From assembly GCA_021029095.1 (NCBI GenBank), contig JAJOHG010000004.1:248001-312000 (forward strand): a stretch of DNA of 64,000 nt. Reading direction: 5' to 3'. This DNA comes from Phellopilus nigrolimitatus (Eukaryota; Basidiomycota; Agaricomycetes; Hymenochaetales; Hymenochaetaceae). Below the pieces are notes generated by a model. The model saw nothing but the letters and a program-made list of their open reading frames with translations, made no database searches and had not been told where the DNA came from. Positions 12,867 to 24,916 of this stretch are shown here, piece by piece; position 1 is the stretch's first letter; each line of letters opens with the position of its first letter. The position numbers and the translations under genes are program-made.

Positions 12867-15800
12867 TCAGGACTCAAATGAGGCCCTTGAATGTCGATGA
12901 TCAGGATTCGCAACAAAGAGCTCCGGACGCTTCACCAGTCCATACTTTACGCGAGCTGGTTTCTGCGTTGCACAGATCTTCTGCTCTCCGACTGCAGAAT
13001 TTTCGATTGTATTACGACGCGCTGCAAGTTTTCGCGGGCTAGAGGGTGACGTGGGACTCGACAACTCCGTGCGCCGCTCGTACTCCGCGATCCGCGCAGC
13101 CACAGCTCCATTAGACTCGGGACGCTTGCCTTTGGCCCTTGCACTGAGAGGATTAGGAGTACCAGGGATACTATTTCCTGAAGTATCGAGGGTAGTTTTC
13201 GGCAAAGGAGGAAACGAGAAAGCAGCCTCGGTCGGCGACTGTACGATTTCACGCGGCCCGTCAAGGTCAATGAAACCGGCGCTATCAACAATGTCTTGAC
13301 TTCTGTCAGCTGTACCAGGCGGCGACGGCCTATCGCCAGAGGTCCTGCGTTCACCAATGGATGAGAGTGTTCCTGAACGCTCGTGACTTCTCTCCATGCT
13401 GCTGGAAATACTTGAATTATAATCAATTGACGTCCCTGTCGCCTCTCGCTGAACGACATCCACACGGCCGGCCATACGTTCAAGCGCAGCTGAGTCTGCA
13501 GTCTGGCTCGTCTTAAACGACGTAGTGCTCCGCTCGTGGCCACTCGTAGAGTATATATGACTGTGGTTTGCATCTCTCCCTCCCTGACGTGCCCTCCCGG
13601 ATTGCATTGAATCCAACGGTTCAGTCGACCCGCCCGAGCCACCGCTCGCTTCCTTTATTGCGCCGAGTCTCCCAGGAGGTGGGTTCGGATCTCTAAAGTC
13701 TAGATCTAAATTGGCGGTTGGCGACTTCGCCTGGTCATGCATCGAATCGCGAGCCGAGGAGCGCTTAAACCGGGTCCACCACGAATCCGACCGCTTCACA
13801 GCATGGATTGGCGACGATAACGAACCTACGAGTGACGATGCTCGGGGACGTGCGGATGATGAGACGGAGAGGGCCGTGACTGCCTGTTGTGAAGAAATTG
13901 AACTGAGATGCTCGCCGTTGCTGCTGCTGAACAAGGAAGAGGAAGACGGATTATCCGAACTAGTTTTCGATGCTGCCGTGATGAGAGAAGTAAGCTGAGG
14001 GGGTTTGGGGGAATGAGAAAGGGTCGAACGTGTCGAGCGTGCATCGTTATCCGTAAGTCCCTTTTCCGCGACGCCAAGCGATTGATTTTCGTTTCCTAGA
14101 CAATTTTCACTGATCACAGACGCAGAGGCGTCGAATAAGACATGGCTTTCCTCCTGGTCCTGAAAGGGGTCAGAGTATTTGGAAAACTCCGAGCCTTGTA
14201 ATCGTCCTCCTCGCGGTCTCGCAGCTACGTTATCGTTCGCTGACTGGACAGCCGCTCCTAACTCATCGTCTCGGAAAGCGTCAAATGTATATCGGTTGCC
14301 TTCATCTTGCAATAGCAATTCTTCGCTATCCTCGTTGTCGTCGAACGGGTCCAAGGGAAGAGAAGCGTCCGTCCTCACTCGTGTATGTCGAGAAGCACTA
14401 CCCTCACTTGTGACCCGACGGATTCCCGATCCCAGCATCGCTCCCATACTTTTCACTGAGCTTAAAGACCCGCTGAGTATCCGCCCGAGCGATGGCCGTC
14501 TAGAGCCCCCGCTTGCATAGCGCTCGTGATTCGATGGCGCGTTGATACTGTACCAGCTTTTTGAGCTTCCACTCCCAAGCCGCCGCAGAATTCCTCCATC
14601 GGCATACTGCGAAGAATCCTCGTTTGCAAGCATGTCTATTCGTTTCATCGGGCTTTCCGCGTTCGTCTTCGGTCTTCCAATCCCAAGGAATGTCCGCCCA
14701 TCGGCCTGATTCGCCATTCGTGCTTTTTCTCCCCTGTTAGGACCATGACGGGCTCCAATCCAAGGCAAAAAAGCGATAGCTTTGCCGTTCCGAGGAGGAA
14801 ATGACGATGGGCTCTCGGGATCGTCGTTCCCAAGCAGATGGAATCGCTCTTGCGAATGACGACGGCGAATAATCACTATTACGACAATCGCAGCAGCAGC
14901 GACCAAAGCGAGTACACCGAATACGCTCGCAATTGCAATTTTAGCTGTGCTGTTTTTGTTTGGACCGTTACCGCCATTGCCTGAAGGAGATCCTGGATCT
15001 CCGCCGTCAGAAGGTTGTGAATTTCCACTGCCAGTCGGTCGTGAACCAGCTGTGCCTCCAGGGCCGGAACCATGAGAACCACCTGCAGAAGAAACGCCCG
15101 TGCCACTTGGCATAGGGAGTGTTGTGTGCGACGGAGCTGATGTCGACTGAGGGGTGAAGGACGTAGTAAATGTGTTTTTGCTAATATCAAATATTGAGAT
15201 AGCGACAGACGCCCCTGCGTTTATTTCGTAACCTTTACGCATATTTTACAGCCTCTTAAATACGCAATGAAAAACGAAAATAGTATAGTTGCTCACCAAA
15301 GCCAAATAGAACCTCGGAGTCCACTTGAACTGCGAAATGGTCGCGCCGGGGTCCCAGTTCCGCTAATGCCGACACGTTTGACCACGTCATAGGACTTACC
15401 GTAGTGTCTAAAATCCATCCATCGCTGTACGATGTCTGGAAGTCCGCGTCTGAGCCACCGTGAATGAGCACTTGGTCACCCTCGAGCCATACGCTAGCGA
15501 AAGCGCGTCGCGCTGGAGGGACGGCACTGCTCGACACACTCGCAGACGTCCAGGTCAGCGTCGATTGAGTTGTGTCCATGCTCCAAATTGTTGTAAAGGG
15601 TATGAGCTGCGACTCGCTCTGTGAGTATCCTCCGAAAACGAGTAGGCGTCCGTCGGAGAGTATTACAGAGGCGTGGCCATAAATGTCCGGTGGTCCGTTG
15701 CTTGTAGGGAGCTGCGTGAAACTGGGCTGATTCGGGTCGAACGCGTAGTGGTCAGAGTATCCGAGAGACGATCCGTCATCCTTCTCTCCACCGATGAGAT

Positions 15801-16395
15801 AAATTCGACCTCCACTCGATGCTGTCGAATGATGGATGCGCCGACTTGGCTCGTTAGCCCATCCCTCCGTTTCCGTAATCCAAGCAGGGCTGTCAACCGT
15901 GCTAACATCCAACAGTTGAGCGGAGTTTGACTGACTAGGCAGCACGATGGGCGAATTAGGTCCCCCGTCTCCACCAAAGAGCAGAAGTTGAGTGATATTG
16001 TAGGCAGACAGTGTGTGCCAAGCCAGCTCCTGGCCCTGCGTGGTGGACGAGTTTGCAGACCCAGAGATATATTGCCAAGGAGGAGACGAAGGGTCGAAGC
16101 CCTGCGAGAGGTCTAGCAGAAGGAGATCATTGGTCGTAGGCGCTGAAGTGTAGGAATATGCGTTGAACTCGTCGGTTTTGCCCCCGTGGACGAAAAGCAG
16201 CTCGTTGATCATCGCAGTTGCCTGTCCCCATCTTCCCGGATAACGTCAAACAGGGAAAACTATACGAAACCAATGAACACACCTAGGCTCAGAAGTGAAT
16301 GCACCCATCCCACTATGCACAGCTAACAGAAGGTACAGCAAGTTCGTCTTCCATCGGGAGAAAGGGGTTGTTCGGCGTTGTTGCGAGTATATCAT
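12867..16395 (-). CDS. Kelch beta-propeller transmembrane protein
   Basis: Three exons (16395-16283, 16231-15297, 15232-12867) join in phase to 1137 residues. The N-terminus reads as a basic stretch followed by a hydrophobic core (NLLYLLLAVHSGMG), a likely signal peptide. Six Kelch-type blades follow, each marked by a strand ending in glycines: LLFVHGGK, LLLFGGDGG, IYLIGGE, LLVFGGY, VLIHGGSD and VLFGFG. A Ser/Thr/Gly/Pro-rich stalk leads to one membrane helix at about residues 447-471 (IAIASVFGVLALVAAAAIVV) followed by RRRH, so the C-terminus should be cytosolic. The tail of about 660 residues is disordered, rich in Ser, acidic and basic patches, and may be phosphorylated. The topology suggests a cell-surface receptor or cell-wall sensor, but no ligand or partner can be inferred. 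Confidence 0.85.
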
Positions 16396-16745
16396 GAGCA
16401 GGAGTTCCGTTCATGCAAACCGCAGAGAGTATAGTTAGAGACGTGAAACAATCATGTACGTCGTTAGAGGTCTAATGAGTGCGAGAGGACAAGCTAGTAA
16501 ATAAGAGGGCGCGCACTGCAATATCATAGCTGCTATAATTAGTGACGACTTCAACTTCCCTTTCATGGTATTTCCGCAGCGTACAGCCACGTCGCACGAT
16601 CGTCGTCTTAAGTCCAAGCGAAGTAGAATAGTGTACGCGATAATTACATGCATTACTGATGATAGCAGACAAAGACACGACATACAAAATGAAAGCCAGA
16701 GTAGCCAGATTGAAAATAGAAACGTGGAACATATAATCAAGAACG
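16396..16745. other. Intergenic between two minus-strand genes
   Basis: This 350-bp gap holds the promoter of the Kelch gene and the end of the upstream disordered-protein gene. Short open frames here have no coding support. Confidence 0.4.
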
Positions 16746-19700
16746 TCAAGAACCTATCGAGGACCTACCCCCGACGCCTCCCATTTGCCTCCTTCGAGTT
16801 CGTCTACTTGGCGGTCGCGGCTCATCAGACTCAGACTCATCATCCAGGCCATCTATGTTACCCGGGCCCATCATGACAGGAATCCCTCCTGCCCCGCCGT
16901 GGGCGAGAAACCCTTCCTTCCTACTCCGCGTACCCACAGCCGCGAATGTCCCACTCTCTAACTCTACACCGTCGTCGTCATTATCATTTCCATAGACATC
17001 TATCTCGAAGCTCTCATCTGCGCGGCGCATCTCTGCGTCGAGCGTGTCTCTCCGTTTGGATGTCGATGTTGAGGATGAAGCGTGCGACGACTCGCGGGTG
17101 GCAGGCCGCCGGACTTTCTGAGATGTTGTCGCCTGCCTAATCGGGAGGCGGGAGCGCGGCATCTCTTTCAGCTTCGTTAGCTTAAACGTTCCGGCTGGAG
17201 GTCTCGCAGGAAGACGAAGCGGAGGGCTCTCCTTTGGATCTGGCGCACGAACGCGACTTCCTTCGATTGACTGAAATTGCGAAGGGCGAACCATTGCCGT
17301 CATCGGGTAGGAAAGAGACAACAGATCGTCGTCATCACCCCCCTCCACAGGTCGGAGAGTATCTCTGCTTCCCTTTGGCCTTGCTGGTGGTCGTGGCCTG
17401 CGCGGAGAGTCCAGCAGCTTCGGCGAAGTCTGTGGTCTTCGTGAAAATGCCCCGGGATCTTGTGAAACTTCGCGTGTACTTGAGATCGATCGATTTCTAT
17501 CGCGATACCGTTCAAAAGCATATCCTTCCATTTCCCTGTCGTCATGCTCCAGTGACCCTTCGTGAGGCCGTGAGACTTTGAAGGACGATTTCTTCGGCAC
17601 ATCCACACCAATATTCTTGCTCTGCGGAATTGCAAAAGACGATTGGGGCGGCGTTGCCGGAGGTCGATCCTCGTAATTTCCATTTTCCTGCTCATTGTCT
17701 GAACATAAAGACGGCGTCGTCAGATCTGTTTCAGTTCGTGTGCTGGAAAGTATCCGGGAAGTTGAGCTGGAGTCGGAAGGAGGGGGTGGGAAAGATCGCG
17801 CAAAAGCCAAAGCCGAGTTAGAAGATGAGAGATGAGCAATTCTGGATTCACCCGACGAAGATGAAGAAACACTGTTAGAAGCGAGACTTGACGAATCAGT
17901 GGATATATTCAATGGAGGGTCCATGGCCCGGCGCTTGAGCGCTATCGCGAGGCAAACAGTCAATATCGAATGTAAGGTTTTATTATACGACAACTCACGC
18001 AACGAGCTTTCGGGTTCCACATCCGCGTCTCCCGGTCGCTTCCTCTTGACTCCAGTCTGCATCTGCGATTGAGCCTCAATGGAGCTTACTTTTTCACCAA
18101 TAGAATTGCTCCTTCTTCTTGAATGAGGAGCCACAAAACTCCTGTCCTCTCCGCTTGGCCTGAATAACACCTCCGACCTGTTTCCCGTTTCCATGACCTC
18201 TCTGGGTCTCAGCATCACCTCTGACCTATTCCCAATGTCGCCAACTTCTCTCACCCTCATCGCAGGCTGACTGGGAGGTGCAGGTGTGACACAAGAACTG
18301 CCCGAAGTAGCACCAACCCTCCGCAGTCGATGAGTCTTCATTTCGGTCAAGAATGCCGCCATCTTATCCGCGCCGACATTTATAGTCGGTTGCCCTTTTC
18401 GCTTGGAGGCGCCTCCGTACGCAGCAGGGTTGATAGGCTTTTCATTGGGTGTCGCAGTATGTTTTAAAGAAGCACGGGCATCCATGAACGATAGCTTTGG
18501 TTGACCTGCTTCTGAACGAGATGAAAAACCTGCGGGAGGAGGCGGCGGCGGGGGTGGAGGCGGAATGAAGAACGGCTGCGTCATGGCTGGTCGCTTGGCA
18601 AGCTTTAAAAATGAACATTAGTAACACAACTCACTTGGGGAGCATAGAATGTACCTCTTCGCGTAGCTTTTTTAGCTCCTCTTCTAAAGCCTGTATTCGC
18701 TCTTTGTCACGCTGACGTTCATCATTGTCCCCGCTTTCATGCACATCCCGCTCCTTTTCCTTCTGCTTCGCTGTGAGCAATTCGTTCTCCTTCCCTCTCA
18801 TCCTTGTCTCGTAAGAAACATCTCCAGAAGGGACTTGGCTTGGAGAATGAACCGAACCTCGCTGCAGATCAACCTTATCTTCGTACGTCTGCCGTTCTTT
18901 ACCTTTCCCCTTGTCGACAGTGGGCCTGTTCTGCACTTTGACGGGAGAGCGAGGGGACACAACAAAACTGTCCGAACGATCATCTTCAGATAAAGGCCGC
19001 GAAGCATCAAATACCTCGCCATTTCTACTCAGTGCTGGCGAATCCTCTGGTGAAGAGTATCTCCGCCTGCGATCGTTCTCGGGTGAAGATTCGACAATTG
19101 ACGATTCGTGTGCGCGTCGACTCGCCATCGGAGACGCATTACGACGGTGATGGGAGGGACGAGGCTCAGATTCCTCAGGATATCGAGTCGAACGGGTAGG
19201 TAAACCGGGACTTTTTATGGCAGGAGGGCCGACGGTGTCTGATGCGAACCTGACAAAACGAACTCTCTCCCAATCTGGTTCAGGTGAGGGTTCCAAAGAT
19301 GACGATCGGTCGAAAAGAGACCCGGGCATGACGACAGACCGCTCCCGGCGAAGGGGATGAACAGCAGGAGGCTTTGGTGATGCAGAACGAGAATGCTCCG
19401 AGCCCGATAATTCTTCTGTCACCAAGTAATTACAGCGCGTTAGCTAGACTAATATGAGTGTGACAAGATACAGTATGATCGAAGAGGAGTAGGATCGGTC
19501 GATGAAGTGGGACGTAGCTGGGCGGATCATCACAAGATCTAAAGTACTCACCTTCCTCCTCGTCCTCCGAAAGTCGAACTGGTCGCCTGCGACCAAAACG
19601 TGAAGTACGCGGGACCAGCGTCTCAGATCGAGCTCTTTTTCGGATCGAAAAATCGCTCTCGCTGGAGTAGGGCGAATGTCGCCGAGAACTTGAACGTGAT

Positions 19701-20120
19701 CGACGGCTCACGGCCTTGACATCCTCCAACCTCTCCTCCCGAGCCGTTCTTCGACCAACATGACGCACGACTTTTCCAGTACGCGCCTCTCTAGTTCTTC
19801 CAGATCTTCGATCAGAAAGAGTAACTCGCGAAGTTGAAGCCTCCGGTTGATCAATCTCTTCGTCGTCCTCGTCGTCCTAAAACGCGTCGCGTCAGTAGAT
19901 GTCTCAGCAGGATAGTAACAAGACGCGCCTCCTCGGGTGATTTGCCTGTCGCATTGTTTACAAACGACCCGAGTTCGCGAGAAACGAAGGTGAAGACGCT
20001 GGAAAGGAGTCCCGAGGAGGGGTCCTGGGCGGAACGACGGGGATGTTGCGGTGGCATGAGGCCAAGTTTGTTGTTCAAGAACGCGGAGCGAACTTGCCGG
20101 TGACTGCCGAATTCAGCCAT
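16746..20120 (-). CDS. Large disordered protein with poly-Pro and coiled coil
   Basis: Five exons (20120-19920, 19876-19552, 19415-18655, 18602-17999, 17941-16746) join to 1028 residues. I do not recognise the family. Visible from N to C: a short region that could form helices (LLSSVFTFVSRELGSFV); an acidic patch; Arg/Ser-rich stretches (SRRSRSSSRRHS); a charged predicted coiled coil (RIQALEEELKKLREE); a run of ten prolines; a compact conserved-looking block MAAFLTEMKTHRLRRV; two near-repeats NRSEVMLRPREVME and NRSEVLFRPSGED; then a Ser/Pro/Arg-rich tail with acidic segments. The composition suggests a nuclear or cytoskeletal scaffold, but this is only inference. The first donor (GTTACT) is weak, so the exon 1/2 border is the least certain. 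The start lies only 87 bp from the opposing Nudix gene. Confidence 0.7.
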
Positions 20121-20207
20121 TGCGTCCGGGCCTACCGCCACTTTCGTCCTCAATAAATACTCAGTGCTCGGGACAACATCGTGTGATTCCTACCTTGTTC
20201 CTCATCC
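20121..20207. promoter_or_regulatory. Very short divergent promoter
   Basis: Only 87 bp separate the start codons of the disordered-protein gene (-) and the Nudix gene (+). Both transcripts must start inside this gap or overlap at their 5' ends. No TATA box is evident. Confidence 0.4.
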
Positions 20208-21306
20208 ATGGACGTTGTCACCGATAGGGTGTCGTTTGAAGTTCCCGCCGACGTTCTACAGAGTCTCACACTTGAATCTCAAGCGGTCGCCACACGCCTC
20301 CTCAACCACAAAGCAGAAGCATCCGACTTGTCTGTGCAAAATTCGTTTCTGTTCGAAATGGTAGTCTCTGACTTGTGTGGCCTCTTCTGTCTCGTGCTAG
20401 ATCTATTTACGCGACGAACAAGCGTGCTGCTGTCCTAGTGCTTCTGTACGAGAAGAAAGGACAAATACGTGTCCTCCTCACAACCCGTTCAAAGAGGCTC
20501 CGTTCACATCCTGGCCAGTACTGCCCTTCCAGGCGGGAAGTGCGACGACTCGGACGCAGACTATTATCGCAACGGCCGTAAGCTTCTCTTCAGGTGTCTT
20601 GCTGATGATGTGCTTCATTTTTACATTAGTTTCGTGAAGCCAACGAGGAAGTGGGCCTGCCTCAAAATTTGGCCTCGGTTTATGTTCTCTGCGTTCTACG
20701 GCCATTCATTTCACAATATCGTCTCATTGTAACTCCTGTGGTCGCCTTTCTCACTGACCTGAGTATTCTGGATACACTCACGCCCTGCGAGGATGAAGTT
20801 GACGCCATATTTGAACATCCACTGGAGGCCGTTCTTGACCCATCGCTGGCTATTGACATGCCTCTGGTGGAGAAAGGGAGCGATAATTGGCCGTACGATG
20901 ATGACTTACACGTGAATTATCAATTGGCTTTGCTGCATCTCATAATGACTACTAAGATCATCGAAAATCTGCACTAATCTGACAGAGCGTATCTGATACA
21001 CAAGGGCTAAGTGGGACAAGCTACAGAATGCATCGTTTCCGGAGTGTTGCGTCGCCGGTCAAGGGACTCACCTCCGACATCCTTGTAAGTATTATTTACA
21101 CTGCCTGTCTTGAGCTAATCACGACTGCTTTCTCTCCATTGTAGATCTTGGCAGCAGAAATAGCTTTTAATCGCGCTCCAATCTATGACCGTTGGGCTCC
21201 TGGGCAGGTAGACTCATTTGCTGGTATCGCACGCATTCTGGAAGGGCATGAAGGAATCTTGAAAAGAACCAAGCATCCTTCTCAAGAACATCTTCCCGCT
21301 GCGTAA
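20208..21306 (+). pseudogene. PCD1: Peroxisomal-type CoA diphosphatase (Nudix), frame broken twice
   Basis: Pieces of a complete CoA/acyl-CoA-hydrolysing Nudix enzyme are present: exons 20208-20360, 20423-20577, 20630-20911, 20986-21084 and 21145-21306. Exon 2 carries the CoA-specific signature LLTTRSKRLRSHPGQ, then ALPGGKCDDSDADYYR. Exon 3 continues with the Nudix helix FREANEEVGLP. The frame changes twice inside exon 2: once between HPGQ and TALPGGK (one extra base near 20519) and once before the FREANEEV donor (one extra base near 20571). All other splice joins agree in phase. Such enzymes cleave CoA to 4'-phosphopantetheine and 3',5'-ADP, normally in peroxisomes; no clear C-terminal SKL is seen. 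Either the gene is recently dead or the two bases are sequence errors. The rest of the protein looks under normal constraint, so an error is quite possible. Confidence 0.8.
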
Positions 21307-21754
21307 ATGTCGATTTCTTATTTCGACTATTTGGGTTTACACCTTGATATAGATGATATAGTTATAGGATTAAATCTTAAAGCCATTTTTCTCATCGCAC
21401 TTATATATATGTACTGTACATGGACATTTATTCCCGATGAAATCAGCGGTCGATACGCACAGTACTTTTTTCCTGAATTGCATGAAATCTGACGAAATAA
21501 ATTTGCTTTCAAAACCGAAGGGACTCCGAATCGACTCCAGGTGAATAAAAGAAAACATAGTCAATATACCCGAAGACGAAGTCATAGCTAAGCGATCGAC
21601 GGTGGCTGTGACTTCTTCAGAAGCATGCCCCCAGTGCGTCAACTTTTCTGTCCCGACTTTTCGACGGTGTTCGCTTTTTTACTTTTGCTCGTTTCCTCTA
21701 GCCCGCTGTCATAAATTTACCCGATATTTTCAGTCGCTGCTGTCTTGAATATCC
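21307..21754. other. Intergenic; left end of inverted duplication
   Basis: Contains the 3' end of the Nudix gene and the promoter of the left DPH4 copy. From about 21560 rightward the sequence matches the reverse complement of 53490-53299, for example the shared GCTAAGCGATCGAC block followed by GGTGGCTGTGACTTC. Confidence 0.5.
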
Positions 21755-22246
21755 ATGTCGAGTTCAACTCCGCAAACGCACTATCAAATTCTTCGCATTT
21801 CGCCGTCTGCTACTCAGGCTGAAATAAAAACTGCGTATCATCGCGCCTTGCTTGCTTGTCATCCAGACAAGAGAAAGATTTCCAGGTGCAACACGGAATT
21901 TGTGGAATTTTTCAGTGTTGAACGTATCCAGGGGGCTTATCGTACCCTAGCCGATCTTGAATCGCGGTCCGCTTACGATACATCGCTGATAAACTCTGAG
22001 CACACTGCAGGGCAATCGTCTTCGGGGGCCCGTCCTGCGCAAATAATATCACTTGAGGAGTTCACGTGCATGGAGGAGACTAAAGACTCACACGCGACAT
22101 GGACTATCGCGTGTCGCTGCGGCGGCATGTATGTCATTAGTGAAGCGGATATGGAGATTGAACGCCATCTGATCGCATGCGAACGGTGTTCGGAAGTCGT
22201 GTATGTCGGCTATGAAGTGATTGACGAGGATGAGAAAAATGGATAG
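21755..22246 (+). CDS. DPH4: DPH4-type J-protein, left copy
   Basis: A single-exon gene of 163 residues. The N-terminal J domain starts HYQILRISPSATQAEIKTAY and contains the HPD motif (CHPDKRK) that stimulates Hsp70 ATPase. The C-terminal part is a DPH-type (CSL) zinc-binding domain: SLEEFTC, then CRCGGMY, then CERCSEVV, giving the CxC and CxxC metal ligands. Dph4 proteins bind iron and support electron transfer to the Dph1-Dph2 enzyme in diphthamide synthesis on elongation factor 2. All key residues are kept. A second copy lies at 52807-53298 in the other arm with 26 substitutions over 163 aligned residues and no indel. Both look functional, which is unusual because this gene is normally single-copy. 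Confidence 0.9.
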   Translation: MSSSTPQTHYQILRISPSATQAEIKTAYHRALLACHPDKRKISRCNTEFVEFFSVERIQGAYRTLADLESRSAYDTSLINSEHTAGQSSSGARPAQIISLEEFTCMEETKDSHATWTIACRCGGMYVISEADMEIERHLIACERCSEVVYVGYEVIDEDEKNG

Positions 22247-23227
22247 GCCGGACAAGCTTCACTAGGAGGTTTTCCTAGCTGTTCTTGTTTCACTTACGTT
22301 GAATGCCCAATGTGTGTAAGCCGTTACCTACTTTTCCTTTTTCTTCGTGCTTATTGTCGGATCTCTAAGAATAGCAGCCCTTGGTCGAGAGAGAAATGTA
22401 TTGGTGTAATCATCATCCGTACCCATTTTCCCCTTCTCCCGCCATCGGCCCTCCCCCGTTCTGTCACCCCGGCAAATCCCACGGATGCTTTCATTTCACC
22501 TCCATGTGATAGATGATTTTGTTCAGCGCTCAATGTCGTCCTGCATAGTACGGCCATCAACAGACTCGTGTTTGATTTTGAGTCCAGACCAGAAGTCTGA
22601 TGAAATAGACTGTATGGCACTGAAGAGAGTACATTCGAAGCGAGAAGCTTAAATTCCCGTCGAGGTAAGTGAACAATATTTCTCCATATATCGAATGCTG
22701 ATATTCATGTCTAGCGTAGGATAAGAAGTTCACCGTGGCCGTCGGGTCTCAACGTCAGAAAACGGATATTCTTGAACTTAGACGCCGTGTTCCTCGAGCC
22801 TGGGCTTTTGGCGAATCCCTAGAGCATCACGGTTATCGCCCTCTGATCGACAGGAAAATCTCGTCGAGCCATCAAATCTGAGTCTTAGAATATAGGAGTT
22901 CGGACGTTGTCTATCGCCGAAGGCAAAAGATTTCATCGTGCAAGAACAACGTGAAATACGCAGCGTATATCCAGAAATGCCGTCTCGACATTGAAACTAT
23001 GCTAGCTCCGTGAGTCTCATTCTACTAAGGTTATATATAAAATTGATCATCGGTAAAGCTCATCCGTCCCATTGACAAAGCAATATTCAGATAAATACAA
23101 CCTTCTCGGATAAACCATGCCATCTTTACTTCAGGTGGCTCCTGATCCCCCCTCCCCTCCTTTTTAACTTCATGAGTCTTCGGAAAGTGATCAACTTACG
23201 AGCCCTCTATTGATCTTCAAATGACTT
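22247..23227. other. Diverged intergenic part of left arm
   Basis: Lies between DPH4 and the membrane-protein gene and corresponds to the reverse complement of about 51914-52806. The match is patchy, unlike the core of the arms. No gene is supported. The stretch at about 23115-23290 aligns with the region upstream of the right membrane-protein copy. Confidence 0.4.
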
Positions 23228-24916
23228 CGACACTCACTATAGCTTTATATACTTTTGGTGGCGGGGTGATCTTAGTCACCATTCCGTTGTAAGGTGGGTC
23301 ATGTCTTTCGCTCCGTTGTGGTGCTTATACTAACCATACGTAAGACAGTGGTGCGAGCTGGACACAACCAGATCGATGCTGCCGGCCCGTCTAAGAAGGC
23401 ACATTATGGTTCTGGTGAACTTGCAAGACTAGCCATCAGTTTCATCTTCGGCATATTCTGTATCGCTCTAGGACTGCGCGTCGAATCTCACTTGCTACCC
23501 ATGCTCACTCCGCCCGGCGCTTATTATGTGGAAACCTTCATTTTAATCCGAACCCACTCTATGCGCGGGAACTGCTCCTTCTCTTGCTCAACGTTGCGTT
23601 CGTCAAACTCTCCGTGTGGTCGAGCGGGTCTGCCCACGAGACGGCGCTGAAATGGAAACTTGCATTCGAGAAGGATAGACAAAGCGGGCGGCCGAGACTC
23701 GAGTTCAACGCGAATCTACGCTTTCTCCAGGCATCTTACGATTGGTGGTCAGCAAATGGGCTAACCGCGAACGTCATCATGGCCTTGTGTCTGGCCATTT
23801 CATATGCTTCGAGCTCAATGGTGTCGCTGAGCGTGGCATCGGAGAACGAGAACTACAACACCGTCGTCTCATTCGTTGCGCTCATCATTCTTGGCTCCGT
23901 CACGGTACTGCAATGCACTATAGCAATACTCGCCATTCTTACGACAACAATACCGACGTGGAGCCAATCTCCCTTCGACTACTGCTGCCGTTCTAGTTAT
24001 CGAAGGTGTTCTGGAGAGGAGACCCGGTCGGTGCATGTATTCTTTGTATGACAGGTACCTCGACGATGTCCCTATGAAGCCCCGAGAACGGCAGATGTCG
24101 GCCTGGATGTCGCATCCTCAGTTCCGCAGATTCGTGCTATACATTTGGATGTCTATAGGGGCCGGGTACTACTGGTGCTTCATCATATGGAGCATGATGG
24201 TGTCTGGAACGCAGGGCTCGCATTACGGGACTAGTTGGGCACTTATTCCCTGGACCACGACGAACACCGCTTCGCAAGCGGTGAGCGAAGACACTGGTGC
24301 CATGACCTTTGGCTGGCAGGGAAATGCACCGACAGCAGGACTTATTTGGGGCCTTGGGATTCTTGTCGGTTTTCAGGGGGGAATAGTCACAACAGCACTT
24401 ACTTGTACGCAAACTCTTGTCGCACTCGTACGTGATGAATGGCTCTGGAGAGAGGCAGGCTCGGAGAAAGGCTCGGACCCATCGCCAGGCTTCTTCAAGA
24501 TCTTTTTCCTCAGCTGGCAGAGCATCGCTATTCATGCAGCCGATCCAATCCTGCACTGGCTATTCGGCCTCGCAGTCAGCGTGAACGCCGCTATTGCAGG
24601 CCCGTCCAGTCCAGGTAAGCTCGCATTTTCAAGTGCCTGTGCCCTATCTCGTTATACTGACATCGACCAGATACTGTATGTAACCGTTTTAGGGACGCTC
24701 GGTGTTATCCTTATCACATCAGTGGGGCGCTTTCATCCGCGAAATAAGCAGCCGTCGACTTATGGGCATCTTCAGACCCTTGTCGATCTCATTGACGAGT
24801 GGGACGAGAAAATGTTCTGGGGTCACAAGCGGAATGGTCATGCAGGTACGAGCCGGTTCCGGCTTGGTGAGGTAAGCCTGGCAATGGTGTATGGTGGGTC
24901 TGGCCACGATTGTTAG
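23228..24916 (+). pseudogene. Multi-pass membrane protein, left copy, frame broken
   Basis: Conceptual translation gives a protein with about seven or eight hydrophobic segments, such as FIFGIFCIALGL, NVIMALCLAISYASS, FVALIILGSV and ILYVTVLGTLGVILITSVG. I do not recognise the family. It resembles the many unnamed multi-helix membrane proteins of basidiomycetes. Compared with the right copy (51913-50165), this one lacks one base near 23527, has one extra base near 23980 and lacks about five bases near 24590 (just before the last intron). The open frames are therefore 23294-23650, 23584-24051 and 24035-24916, in different registers. The right copy is intact at these places but broken elsewhere. 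Either this is a dead gene or the sequence of the repeat is imperfect. The C-terminal frame ends GGSGHDC. Confidence 0.7.

Noticed and set aside
12947..13642. 231-residue minus-strand open frame inside the Kelch gene
   Set aside because: Same strand but wrong frame relative to the 2.4-kb exon; no splice join or domain supports it.
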